Shown here piece after piece: positions 35,627 through 44,324 of a stretch of 64,000 nt of DNA. This DNA is from Lewinellaceae bacterium (GTDB lineage: Bacteria > Bacteroidota > Bacteroidia > Chitinophagales > Saprospiraceae), in assembly GCA_947476195.1 (NCBI GenBank), contig CANJPT010000006.1, positions 16,019 through 80,018 on the forward strand. Reading direction: 5' to 3'. The translations under genes were made by a program, and so were the position numbers. Positions within the stretch are counted from its first letter, which is position 1, and each line of letters opens with the position of its first letter. Under the pieces are notes generated by a model that saw only the letters and a list, made by a program, of their open reading frames with translations, was not told where the DNA came from and did no database searches.

Positions 35627-37507
35627 TTAGTGCACCAATACTAATTTGGCCTGATCTGCTTTCGCGATGTCCTTTAGAAACGACAAAAGGTCGTCAAATT
35701 TTTCTTTAGGCTGTACTTCGTTTTTCATGACCAATTTCCTGTGAACCGTGATCTCATTATTATTGTACTGAACAGCCAGATCAAAACTGCCGAAAACAGA
35801 TTTGATAGAAACCGGGTTTAGCGTGTTTTCGACTGAAAAGCCGTCAGGAATCGTGATGACAATAGTATCCTCCTCGGTTTTGCCACGAGAATGTGCCTGA
35901 ACAGGATGCTGGCGTGGAAGGTTAGATGCAGGAATTTCAGTTTTCCCTGACAAAAAAGAAACAGGCAGGAAAAGACGCTTTCCACTCGTTGATGCTAGGC
36001 TTGGTATACTCAGCGAAAGCTTTTGAATTGTTTCCGGAATGAGGTCTTTTTTGACATCAAACGAAAGGCTTATGATCTCAAAATCACTTAAATCCAGCAG
36101 TTGGTACAGATACTTTTTGCGCAAGTCATCATGCAGTTCAGATAATCGTGCTGGAATAGTCTGTTCAAGGGCCTGGAAAGTGCCTTTTAATTGAAGCGTT
36201 GCACTTCCATCCTTATCAAGTGTAACCAAAGATTCCCGATGGATCGTATTTGCGGTTTCGTCATACCGGGGTGTTCGAACCAATTGTCCGCCTTCCGGGT
36301 AGATAACCAGAGCAAGCCGATCGTCCGTAAAATCGCTTAAGTATCCAAAACTTTGAGTTTGGCTGGTACATTCAAGCCAGATCGATTTGTCGGGGGTTGG
36401 AATGCAAATTGTTGCATGGTTGAACCACGGATTGGGAAAATCCGGAACCTGAGTATTTTGTTCGGTTGCTTCGGCACGAATCAAAGCATAATAAGCCGGA
36501 ACACCCACCGCCTGAAGCATGGCCATGGTATAATTGCTGAGACCTTTACAATCGCTGTATTTAAACTTGTCTACGTCGCTTGCTGGCATTGGTTGCCAGC
36601 CGCCAATGCCCATCCCTACATAATAGTAGCGGGTACTATTTTGTAAAAGTTCATATACTCCCTTAGCTTTACAGACCATATCAGGACAATCGGCTGTCAA
36701 TCCTACAAGTTTGGCAACAGTTTCGGCTGAAAGTCTGGCCTTATCGGCATTCATAATGCCAATAAACTTCCCATAAGATTCCCAACTACTCATATCTCCA
36801 TCATAGCCTTCCAAGCGAAAGAGGGTTGGCGCGGTCATAACCCTTGGCATACTGTTGTAGCCTAAGGGTAGTAATGGTTCAGGTTCGAAAGCGGGAAGAT
36901 TACGAAATTACCATTGGAGGGGGGGCTTTTTTTGATCCGGAAGTACATTGAACTCTAGGAATCTAACCTTGAGATCTTCGGGTGTTATGAGCTCAAAACT
37001 AGCGGACTCAACAGATTGAAAGGTATGAAGTTGGGGTTCAAAGACGGGATAGAACATAAGCCCGTTTAGACGGGCCACGAGGGTGTACTCGATGGTAAAA
37101 GGGAAAGCAAGTCTTGGAAATTGTAGAATCCTCGCCCTTGAATCGGTGGCAAAAAATTGCTCAAAAGGCTTCTGGTCTAAGATTTCGTTTTTCTTGATCT
37201 TCCGGATCAATTTACCGGTAGCATCATAAACCCTGCCTTCGATTTCTTCAATTTTCCGGATTTGATCATACCAGAAGACCTGGTCAAGTTCATCAGCAGC
37301 CTGCTCATTGAGCAATGTGATCACCTTGTGTTCGGTTTCCAGGCCTTCTCCTTTATTAATCACCTCAAATTTCAGATCATAAAGCCTAACCACAGATTTT
37401 GCATGTTTGAGCAATTCTGGCGGAATGGATGCAAATGAATAATTTGTCTGAGCCATAACAGGAGCTATGCTGCTTAGGGACAAAAGGATCCATAAAAGTG
37501 TTTTCAT
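35627..37507 (-). pseudogene. DUF3857/transglutaminase-like protein gene with one in-frame TAA
   Basis: The 5' part (37507-36911) encodes a signal peptide (MKTLLWILLSLSSIAPVMAQ) and a DUF3857 domain (SVVRLYDLKFEVINKGEG, VYDATGKLIRKIKKNEI) ending LQW before TAA at 36908-36910. The same frame continues without a break: FRNLPAFEPEPLLPLGYNS, then a transglutaminase-like core (GGWQPMPASDVDKFKYSDCKGLSNYTMAMLQAVGVPAYYALIRAE) with Cys in DCKGLSNY, His in NHATICIP and WLECTSQ, and a C-terminal beta domain. WxFRNLPAFEPEP is the normal join of this family, so one substitution made the stop. It is probably a recent pseudogene; readthrough or a base error cannot be excluded. An 8-nt gap separates it from its paralogue upstream. 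Confidence 0.85.
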
Positions 37508-37515
37508 AAGGAAGG

Positions 37516-39534
37516 TTATTTTGTCAAGACGATTTGTTCGGCCATTTTGGCCACCATAATTGAATAGAATTGTTGTAGGTCGGGAAATGTAGTTATAGGG
37601 ACAAACTGGGTTTTGATGTTCTTCTTGACCGTGATATTGATTAGTTCAGGATTACTTTTGTCTATGAGGTAGTCAAAAGCTAGGGTATGTTCATTCATTA
37701 CTAGCTTTAAGGGATTAGGCGCCTCTTCTACCTGGTAACCTGAAGGGATTTTAAAGGAAAAAAAATAGGTGGAGGAGGAAGGAGGGCCGAAATCAATGCC
37801 GAATTTTCGATCTGGATTTTTAAAAGGGGTCTCTTTTAAGCCCATATTGAGCATAGGGGTCAGGTATATTTTATTTCCTGAAACCGTGGTATAAGAAGAA
37901 GATTCCAGCAAAAAGGAGCCTTTTAAGGCAGGAGTATTCCAATCTGAGGTTGCTTCAATGGTTACTTCTGTCAATTTTCCACCAGCAATCATCTCTTTAA
38001 AATGTTCCTTGACATAGGCCTGGGCATCGTTGTTGTGGATCATTTCTCTTCCAGCCACGGCTGCATGCCCAGTTTCAGAAAAGGACACTTTAATAAGAGC
38101 CAAACCATCCGAAGTGAATGAAATATCTGAAAGCAGGGCAGATCTGTCTGCAATTTTGCTCTCCAAAGCAATCCACTCAATATTTTCCTGGTTTTTTAAC
38201 ATCAGACCATCCCCATTACAAACCGCTTTTGGTAGCAGCCCAATAGGATTGGGCCAGGACGAAGCATCAATCAGAGAAATGCTCCCGTCTTCAAGAACAA
38301 GGCCAGTTAAAACACGATCAAATTGTCTCAAAGAAACCCTGAAATTTATGGGTTTCCCATTGCCTAAGGTGCTGACTAAAACCGGAAAGGCTATCAGGTC
38401 TGCCCGACGTAACATATTGATCATTAATATATTAAGATCTGTGGGAGTACCTTTTTTATTCTTAGTGAGATTTTCCAGTGTCTGACTTTTCCAGAAATAA
38501 TCAAAATTAGAGGCCTGGTAGTTTTTACCAATAAACTCATAAATGGAAGCTGCCTTTTCAAGGCTGGTAGTTTTGCCTTCAATGCATTTAGCTGCTTCAG
38601 AACCTGTAAACTTGGAAGAACCCAGTATATCCTTGAAATTTTCCTCCAGGAGATCTTTGCCAAGTTGTGTCCAGGTGTCATTTCTTGCCTTGAAAGACCC
38701 AAGATTCAACCTTTTCGTCGCTTCAGAGTATACTATAGAGATTTCATAAACTCCGCTTACATCAAAATTTATCTTAGAAAGATAGTCATAATTGGAGGCA
38801 ACATAGGGCTCCGGATTCAACGCCGGCACGTCCTTCTGGATGTAATGAAGGATTTTGACGGAATAATCGACCGTCCCGAGAATACGCTCATTTCTCTCTT
38901 CTTCTTTTGCCACGAAATACGGAGTCCAACCTTGTGCAAACTTTTTGTATTCAATAAAAGTAGGGACAGATGCTTCAAATTCACTCCAGACAGTTGGTGC
39001 TATGGAATTTTGAAAAACCCACTCATTGACCGGCAAACCAATGCCTTCATCCTGGAGGGTATATTTAAATTCGATTACACTGCCTTCTCTTACTCCGGGA
39101 ATAGCACCTTTATTTACGAAATGCTGGGAGGTGAGTTTCTCTTCAAAAATATTTTCAGCACTTAGTTTGGTCTCCACAATCTTGTCTCCTTCCATGTTGT
39201 AACAACAGGCTTTAAACTCGGTCAATTTTTGGCCTTTGGAGAAAAAGACAGCAATATCGGCAAAGCCGTATGCGTCTTTTTTGAAAATCTTGATCCGTTT
39301 GTGGTGTTCGTATTTAAGAATAAAGCCTGATCCTTCGTAATAATTGTGGCTGACGATACCTTTATCAAAAAGAACTACTGCAGGCGCAGCCGGATCAGCA
39401 GGATAAACGGTCATTTTCATCTAATCATCAGAAATATTTCCATATTTAATTTTGGGACTTTTGTCCTGAGCCAAAAGAAAAAAGGGGAGGAGCAAGAGTA
39501 AAAATGTCAGAATCCGTTGGTTCAAGCAGGTCAT
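37516..39534 (-). pseudogene. DUF3857 paralogue with in-frame TAG after its signal-peptide exportation segment
   Basis: From ATG 39534 the frame gives MTCLNQRILTFLLLLLPFFLLAQ (signal peptide), then KIKYGNISDD and TAG (39421-39423). It resumes at once as MKMTVYPADPAAPAVVLFDKG and runs 634 codons. In related proteins the motif here is a G-K-V-S...E-x-MTVY-type segment, so the TAG most likely replaced GAG or AAG. The rest is intact: DUF3857 domain, a transglutaminase-like region without the catalytic Cys (KGTPTDLNILMINMLRRA), and a C-terminal DUF3858-like beta domain (FKIPSGYQVEEAPNPLKL). Restart at ATG 39420 would give a protein without its export signal. It lies 8 nt upstream of the other broken paralogue. 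Confidence 0.8.
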
Positions 39535-39902
39535 AATAGTTTAATTTAAGGGTGAGAATTGGGTGCTTTAGAAAATAAAATGTCAAATAACCACAGCGTT
39601 TTCACGATTTTAAAAATGATAAGCAAAAGTAGGCTGTAAGTTTCTATCCACAATGGCTACGTCTGTCCAGGTTTTTCAAATCCATGGTACATTTTGTTCA
39701 GACCATTACTATAAAACTTCTAAAGATTCTGATGAAAACGCAGGGTTGATAATCCCCGCCTGCTAAAAATTCAGACCTGGGAAGTTTTCATTTTTGTTTT
39801 AAATGTGACATGAGGTTCAAGGTAATAGCATTTGAAAATCAATATTTTAAACTAAATTTAGAAAAATATACAATAAAATGTTTTAAATAAAATCAAAAAT
39901 TC

Positions 39903-39932
39903 TTTGTTATAAACAAATTGTATGTAATTTTG
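39903..39932 (+). promoter_or_regulatory. Promoter of the glucosaminidase gene, TTTG-N18-TAATTTTG
   Basis: TTTG at 39903-39906 and the exact -7 box TAATTTTG at 39925-39932 are separated by 18 nt. The predicted leader is about 80 nt and begins in a hairpin. Confidence 0.55.
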
Positions 39933-39962
39933 CTCGCCGAGAAACTTGAAAGGCGAGCAAAA
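39928..39962 (+). promoter_or_regulatory. Inverted repeat overlapping the -7 box and transcription start
   Basis: TTTTGCTCGCC (39928-39938) pairs perfectly with GGCGAGCAAAA (39952-39962) around a 13-nt loop. As DNA it could be an operator over the start site; as RNA a 5' stem that protects the transcript or controls translation. Confidence 0.45.
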
Positions 39963-40018
39963 CCCTGGGGCTCGTCAGGCAAATAACCTACCGTCACAAA
40001 ATTAAACTAATTGCCGCC

Positions 40019-40909
40019 ATGGGAAAGAACAAATGGTACTTCGAGACCGAAAACAACGCTAAACAGACAGGAAGTGCCACGAACCAGAATCGCTCAAAAA
40101 AATCCAGTTATCTGCCCAGCACCTTTGTTTGGGAGTCTCCTGAAAACATGCCCTTACCAAAGCTGTTGAGGCTGGTATGGCTTCGATTCAGGCGAAGTTG
40201 GGTGGCGCTCCGATTTCAGGCAAATCGCTGGTCATTTGGTATTTTTAAAAAGAAAACCCTGGTTCAGCTGGGTTTTTTAGGCTGCCTGGCTTTTATCCTG
40301 CTTGGGCCAGATGGTCAATCCGGGTTATTGAACAGAGGTGAAAACTCAACCTCCTTCATAGCACAGGAATCAAACTTCGATCTTGGTAGAGAGGAGAAGA
40401 TCACGCGCAAAGCAAAACCAGCCAAACGGAAAAATGAAGCAGCACCAGTGAATGATCATGAATTGTTGCGTACTCAATCCCAAGCGTATATCCAGCGATA
40501 TAGCAAAATAGCCATGGGTGAAATGAATCAGTTTGGAATCCCGGCCAGCATCAGCCTGGCTCAAGGACTGGTTGAAAGCCGTGCTGGTACAAGCAAATTA
40601 GCGGTATCAAACAACAACCATTTTGGAATGAAATGCTTTTCAAAAAAATGCCCTAAAGGCCATTGTTCTAATTTTACAGACGATTCCCACAAGGATTTTT
40701 TCAGAAAATTCCCTAATGCCTGGGAAAGTTGGCGTGCACACAGTCAATTGCTCGCTTCAGGGCGGTATACTAAGCTAAAGCGCTATGGTCGGGATTACCG
40801 TGCATGGGCGTATGGCCTTAAGGCGGCAGGTTATGCTACAGATAAAACCTATGCTGAACAATTGATAGGAATAATCGAACGGTATGATCTACAGAAATAC
40901 GACCGGTAA
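40019..40909 (+). CDS. Membrane-anchored GH73 glucosaminidase (peptidoglycan hydrolase)
   Basis: 296 aa. The N-terminal ~78 residues are polar and cytoplasmic, followed by one transmembrane helix (LVQLGFLGCLAFILLGP, about 80-97) and a basic linker. The C-terminal ~140 residues form a FlgJ/GH73 N-acetylglucosaminidase domain: YSKIAMGEMNQFGIPASISLAQ, the catalytic Glu in GLVESRAGTSKLA (about residue 186), NNNHFGMKCF, FRKFPNAWESWRAHSQLL and GLKAAGYATDKTYAEQLI. It cleaves peptidoglycan on the periplasmic side. A CxxxxC pair (CFSKKCPKGHC) may form a disulfide. It converges on rsmG across a hairpin terminator. Confidence 0.9.
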   Translation: MGKNKWYFETENNAKQTGSATNQNRSKKSSYLPSTFVWESPENMPLPKLLRLVWLRFRRSWVALRFQANRWSFGIFKKKTLVQLGFLGCLAFILLGPDGQSGLLNRGENSTSFIAQESNFDLGREEKITRKAKPAKRKNEAAPVNDHELLRTQSQAYIQRYSKIAMGEMNQFGIPASISLAQGLVESRAGTSKLAVSNNNHFGMKCFSKKCPKGHCSNFTDDSHKDFFRKFPNAWESWRAHSQLLASGRYTKLKRYGRDYRAWAYGLKAAGYATDKTYAEQLIGIIERYDLQKYDR

Positions 40910-40919
40910 ATACCAGCAT

Positions 40920-40959
40920 GAGTTTTGGAATGGCTACAAATTTGTCCGTTCCAAAACTC
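40920..40959. terminator. Bidirectional terminator hairpin between glucosaminidase and rsmG
   Basis: GAGTTTTGGAA (40920-40930) and TTCCAAAACTC (40949-40959) are perfectly complementary. The right arm overlaps the rsmG stop codon (40958-40960). Confidence 0.65.
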
Positions 40960-41596
40960 AGCCTTGTGCATAAACCACTGATTTTTCGTCGAAAAAGGCT
41001 TCCCTGAAGAAATTACGAATCGGGAATACTTCAGTATACTCCTTCCCTTTTCCTGGAAGAGCCCTGATTTCGATGCTCAGGTTTCCACCCTTTAAGGCTA
41101 AAATTCCATTGGGTAATATATGAACATGTTTTTTTTTCAAAAATCGCTGGCTCCAGACCAACAGCTTATCCAACGGAGCTACTCCTCTGGAGAGCACAAA
41201 ATCAAACTGGCTATTCATTTTAATTTCCTCCGCACGGCCGTGAATGGCCGTTACGTTTTCGAGACCCAGTGCACTCGCTACAGCTTGCACTACATGGATT
41301 TTTTTGCCGGTTCCATCCACCAAAACGAATTGAGTATCAGGAAAAAAGATGGCCAACGGTATACCTGGAAAGCCTCCACCAGTCCCGAGATCTAGTACTT
41401 GCGAGCCTGGAGCGAACTGGATGACCTTGGCAATAGCTAAGGAGTGAAGAACGTGGTGTTCAGTCAGGTTCTCTATATCCTGCCGGGAGATTACATTGAT
41501 CTTCTCGTTCCATTCGCGATAAAGTGGCTCAAGTTGGGCAAAGCGGGCCACCTGTTCAGGTGACAAGTTCGGGAAGTATTTATTAATTAAGTCCAT
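40958..41596 (-). CDS. rsmG: 16S rRNA (guanine527-N7)-methyltransferase RsmG
   Basis: SAM-dependent methylation of G527 in 16S rRNA. 212 aa from the ATG at 41596 (MDLINKYFPNLSPEQVARF); a TTG four codons upstream is less likely. Family motifs: EWNEKINVISRQDIENLTEHHVLHSLAI, the SAM site VLDLGTGGGFPGIPLAIFFPDTQFVLVDGTGKK, AIHGRAEEI and FDFVLSRGVAPLDKLLVW. The product tunes ribosome accuracy. The gene upstream on the same strand ends 33 nt away, so the two may be co-transcribed. Confidence 0.96.
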   Translation of the reverse strand: MDLINKYFPNLSPEQVARFAQLEPLYREWNEKINVISRQDIENLTEHHVLHSLAIAKVIQFAPGSQVLDLGTGGGFPGIPLAIFFPDTQFVLVDGTGKKIHVVQAVASALGLENVTAIHGRAEEIKMNSQFDFVLSRGVAPLDKLLVWSQRFLKKKHVHILPNGILALKGGNLSIEIRALPGKGKEYTEVFPIRNFFREAFFDEKSVVYAQG

Positions 41597-41629
41597 TTTT
41601 TGATTCAAACTGTGGCATTAAATTACATT

Positions 41630-42877
41630 TCACTGCGCTAATTCTTCCAGCATTTTTTCAGCTTGAACGCGGCGTTCGGGAATTTCAGTATTCGAAAGGG
41701 CACGTTCTACAGCTCGTTTCGCTTGATCCTTTTCAGTAGGATCGATTGCAGCGATCTTGACATAAGCTAAAGCCATATACCAGTATATTTCTTCTCCAAA
41801 CCGGTCCAGATCCTCAATTTTTGAAATGAACTCCAGTGTAAGTTCCGGATTGTCCAGTTGGAGCCCAATGATAGCGAGATAAAAAAACGCATCAGATTGG
41901 CAAACAGCCAGCGAGTCATCGATCATCGGGACTAATTCAACCGCAGCTTCGCGCCACTCCTGCTTTTTATAATATTCATCTGCCTTGCTAAAACAAAGGG
42001 AGCAGGCATCTGGTCGAATGGGTGATATACTGTCTTTTGAATACCGAATTGCCATATCCTCCAAGATACTGTTTGGTGGCTGAAAGTTATTATCGTACAC
42101 CTTTGCTGGGGAGTGATCTTGAGTGACCCAGGTATAGGCTGCAAAACCAATCGTAAGCAATACAAACAGAATGAAAGCATTTCGAATGGTTTTGTTTTCA
42201 CTTGAAGCAGGTACCTGGCTGGAATATAGTCTTCGTTCAAGCGCTTCACAGTCTGTCCAGATTTGGTTAAAATGGGAATCGGTCAGAGTGGTTGCTACCC
42301 ACCCGGGCAAAGGGGTTTCCCATTCCTTTCCTTTTTCATCGAGTAGTTTTTTGAAACGTTCAATGCTTTGTATAGCAGTCCCGATATCCTTATTTTGGGC
42401 TCCTGATTCAATTCCGGCTGTAAGGTTGGCAAGGCGCAATATTTGCCTTTGGTCCTCTACATTGAGCTTTGTGAATTGACGTTTTACCCGGATCTGCTGC
42501 CTGACTTCAAGCATCGCCTGCAGGTCAGGTAGGACATTAATTACAGGAATCTCTTCAGAAGAAGGCTCAGGGAGCATGGGTAACTCTTGTCCTTTTTCAC
42601 GCAACCAATCACTATATTGTGCTACTGCCAGATCTTTCAGGAAAATGAAGATCGGTGTATCATCTGGGTATTGGCCATGCTGTAGTAGAAGTGAGGTTTG
42701 TATTACGCTCAGGCGAAAAAAAGTATTTCCATCAGCATAGCTACCTCCCATGGATTGAATCGCTTTAGCTACTGTTAAGCGGAACTCATTGTATAATGCG
42801 TCAACGACGATAGCATCAGCGATGCGTAGTCCATTGAGGTAGGTTTCGTTGGGAAATGTTGCGGAAGGATTGCTCAT
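41630..42877 (-). CDS. Sigma-70-like domain fused to a transmembrane helix and TPR region
   Basis: 415 aa, not a known named family to me. Residues ~13-60 (LNGLRIADAIVVDALYNEF ... IQSMGGSYADGNTFFRLSVIQ) align by pattern with ECF sigma region 2, but the DAEDIFQD core-binding motif is degenerate. FIFLKDLAVAQYSDWLREKGQE follows like region 2.3-2.4, and LNVEDQRQILRLANL ... IQSIERFKKLLDEK sits where region 4 would be. One transmembrane helix (NAFILFVLLTIGFAAYTW, about 230-248) separates this from a C-terminal TPR-like part (CSLCFSKADEYYKKQEWREAAVELV, FYLAIIGLQLDNPELTLEFI, WYMALAYVKIAA). It may be a membrane-tethered, non-catalytic sigma relic. Fold assignment is inference from pattern only. Confidence 0.65.
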   Translation of the reverse strand: MSNPSATFPNETYLNGLRIADAIVVDALYNEFRLTVAKAIQSMGGSYADGNTFFRLSVIQTSLLLQHGQYPDDTPIFIFLKDLAVAQYSDWLREKGQELPMLPEPSSEEIPVINVLPDLQAMLEVRQQIRVKRQFTKLNVEDQRQILRLANLTAGIESGAQNKDIGTAIQSIERFKKLLDEKGKEWETPLPGWVATTLTDSHFNQIWTDCEALERRLYSSQVPASSENKTIRNAFILFVLLTIGFAAYTWVTQDHSPAKVYDNNFQPPNSILEDMAIRYSKDSISPIRPDACSLCFSKADEYYKKQEWREAAVELVPMIDDSLAVCQSDAFFYLAIIGLQLDNPELTLEFISKIEDLDRFGEEIYWYMALAYVKIAAIDPTEKDQAKRAVERALSNTEIPERRVQAEKMLEELAQ

Positions 42878-42954
42878 AACGTAGGCAAAGGTCGTAAGGA
42901 ACGGCGAATTGGTGGAAGAGAAATCTAAAGTAACTATCCTAAATGCTTTAACCC

Positions 42955-42985
42955 TTGCATTTAATTCATTTTTGTGTTAACTTTG
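42955..42985 (+). promoter_or_regulatory. Promoter of the DUF2851 gene, TTG-N20-TAACTTTG
   Basis: TTG at 42955-42957 and an exact -7 box TAACTTTG at 42978-42985 are 20 nt apart. It lies about 50 nt upstream of the ATG at 43038. Confidence 0.6.
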
Positions 42986-43037
42986 TTCTATCCCCAAAGA
43001 TGTATGAACTACCATCTTAACCAAATTGAATACTACT

Positions 43038-44309
43038 ATGAGAGAATCCTTTCTCCATTTCCTCTGGCGTACACGCCGTTTCGATGCTCAAAATCTAATC
43101 ACTACAGAATCTCAGCCTATTGAGATCCAGGTCGCAGGTGAATATAATTCCCATGCTGGCCCCGATTTTTTCAACGCCCGCCTTCGCATCGCCGATACGG
43201 TCTGGGCTGGCAATGTAGAAATGCATCTGCGTAGCTCAGAATGGCTCGTGCATGGACACTCCAAGGATCCAGCATACGATAATGTTGTACTCCATGTGGT
43301 GTTTGAAGAAGACCAGCCCATCTTGCGCTCTACAGGTGAACGTATTCCATGTCTTGAACTTCAAGGTCGTATCCCACCCAAGTTGCTTGAAAATTACGAG
43401 CGTCTGGAACATGAAGCGGCATGGATTCCTTGTGCACATTTTTTCCACCAGGTACCAGATATTATTCGACTCAACTGGCTCGACAGACTTATGGTAGAGC
43501 GGTTGGAGTTAAAAACAGCCGTTTTGGCCGAGGTGCTCCAAATGACTGAAAATCACTGGGAAGAGTCATTTTACAGGACTTTGGCCCGAAACTTTGGGTT
43601 GAAGGTAAACGCGGATCCGTTTGAAGCCTTGGCGCGTTCGCTACCGCTTATGATCCTGGCTAGGCACAGATCCAGTCTGCTTCAATTGGAAGCATTGCTT
43701 TTTGGTCAGGCTGGATATTTGGAGGAAAAACATACTGAAGAGTGGCCAAATGAACTGGTCCGGGAGTATCGCCATCTGGCACATAAATACGGACTCGAGC
43801 CACTTGCAGTCAGCCAATGGAAATTTCTCCGCTTACGTCCTGCCAATTTTCCAACGGTGCGGCTTGCTCAGTTTGCCGCACTGGTGCATCAATCGGCTCA
43901 CTTATTTTCTAAGATATTGGAAGCCAATGATTTGCGAGAAATAGAAAATTTATTTAGTGTTCAACCCAGTCCATATTGGCGGAATCATTTTCAATTTGAC
44001 AAACCTTCTGTAAAACGGGAAAAACTGTTTGGACGCGACTTCATACACTTGCTTGTGATTAATACCATTGTACCTTTTCTTTTTCATTACGGGAAGACAA
44101 GGGACTTTGAGGAGCCTCAAAAACGCGCCCTGAAACTGCTTGAAGAACTCCCACCGGAGTTGAATACCATCATTGATGGTTGGGCAGAAATGGGTATTAC
44201 AGCCCGAAATGCCTTCCAAACCCAGGCTTTGATCCAGCTGAAAACTAAATATTGTGATCAAAAAAGATGTCTGGAATGCGCAATCGGCAGTACGATTTTG
44301 AAAGGATAG
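43038..44309 (+). CDS. DUF2851 family protein
   Basis: 423 aa from the ATG at 43038 (MRESFLHFLWRTRRFD); a TTG four codons upstream is also open. Family features: IQVAGEYNSHAGPDFFNARLRIADTVWAGNVEMHLRSSEW, HGHSKDPAYDNVVLHVVFEED, then a mostly helical body, and a conserved C-terminus with paired Cys (CDQKRCLECAIGSTIL). The N-terminal acidic and His residues (AGPDF, GNVEMH) resemble a nuclease-like core, but no function is established for this Bacteroidota family. It converges on the DUF4350 gene with a 15-nt gap. Confidence 0.88.
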   Translation: MRESFLHFLWRTRRFDAQNLITTESQPIEIQVAGEYNSHAGPDFFNARLRIADTVWAGNVEMHLRSSEWLVHGHSKDPAYDNVVLHVVFEEDQPILRSTGERIPCLELQGRIPPKLLENYERLEHEAAWIPCAHFFHQVPDIIRLNWLDRLMVERLELKTAVLAEVLQMTENHWEESFYRTLARNFGLKVNADPFEALARSLPLMILARHRSSLLQLEALLFGQAGYLEEKHTEEWPNELVREYRHLAHKYGLEPLAVSQWKFLRLRPANFPTVRLAQFAALVHQSAHLFSKILEANDLREIENLFSVQPSPYWRNHFQFDKPSVKREKLFGRDFIHLLVINTIVPFLFHYGKTRDFEEPQKRALKLLEELPPELNTIIDGWAEMGITARNAFQTQALIQLKTKYCDQKRCLECAIGSTILKG

Positions 44310-44324
44310 AAAAGGTCGATCAGG

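Larger units (their letters stand above)
39535..40018. other. AT-rich divergent intergenic region
   Basis: About 480 nt with no coding frame recognised. The right end holds a promoter and a 5'-leader hairpin for the glucosaminidase gene. No clear -7 box was found for the leftward DUF3857 pair. Confidence 0.5.

Noticed and set aside
35627..39534. Genetic-code change or programmed recoding at TAA and TAG
   Set aside because: Two different stops are involved and both end normal genes elsewhere in the window; no recoding hairpin or selenocysteine context was seen.
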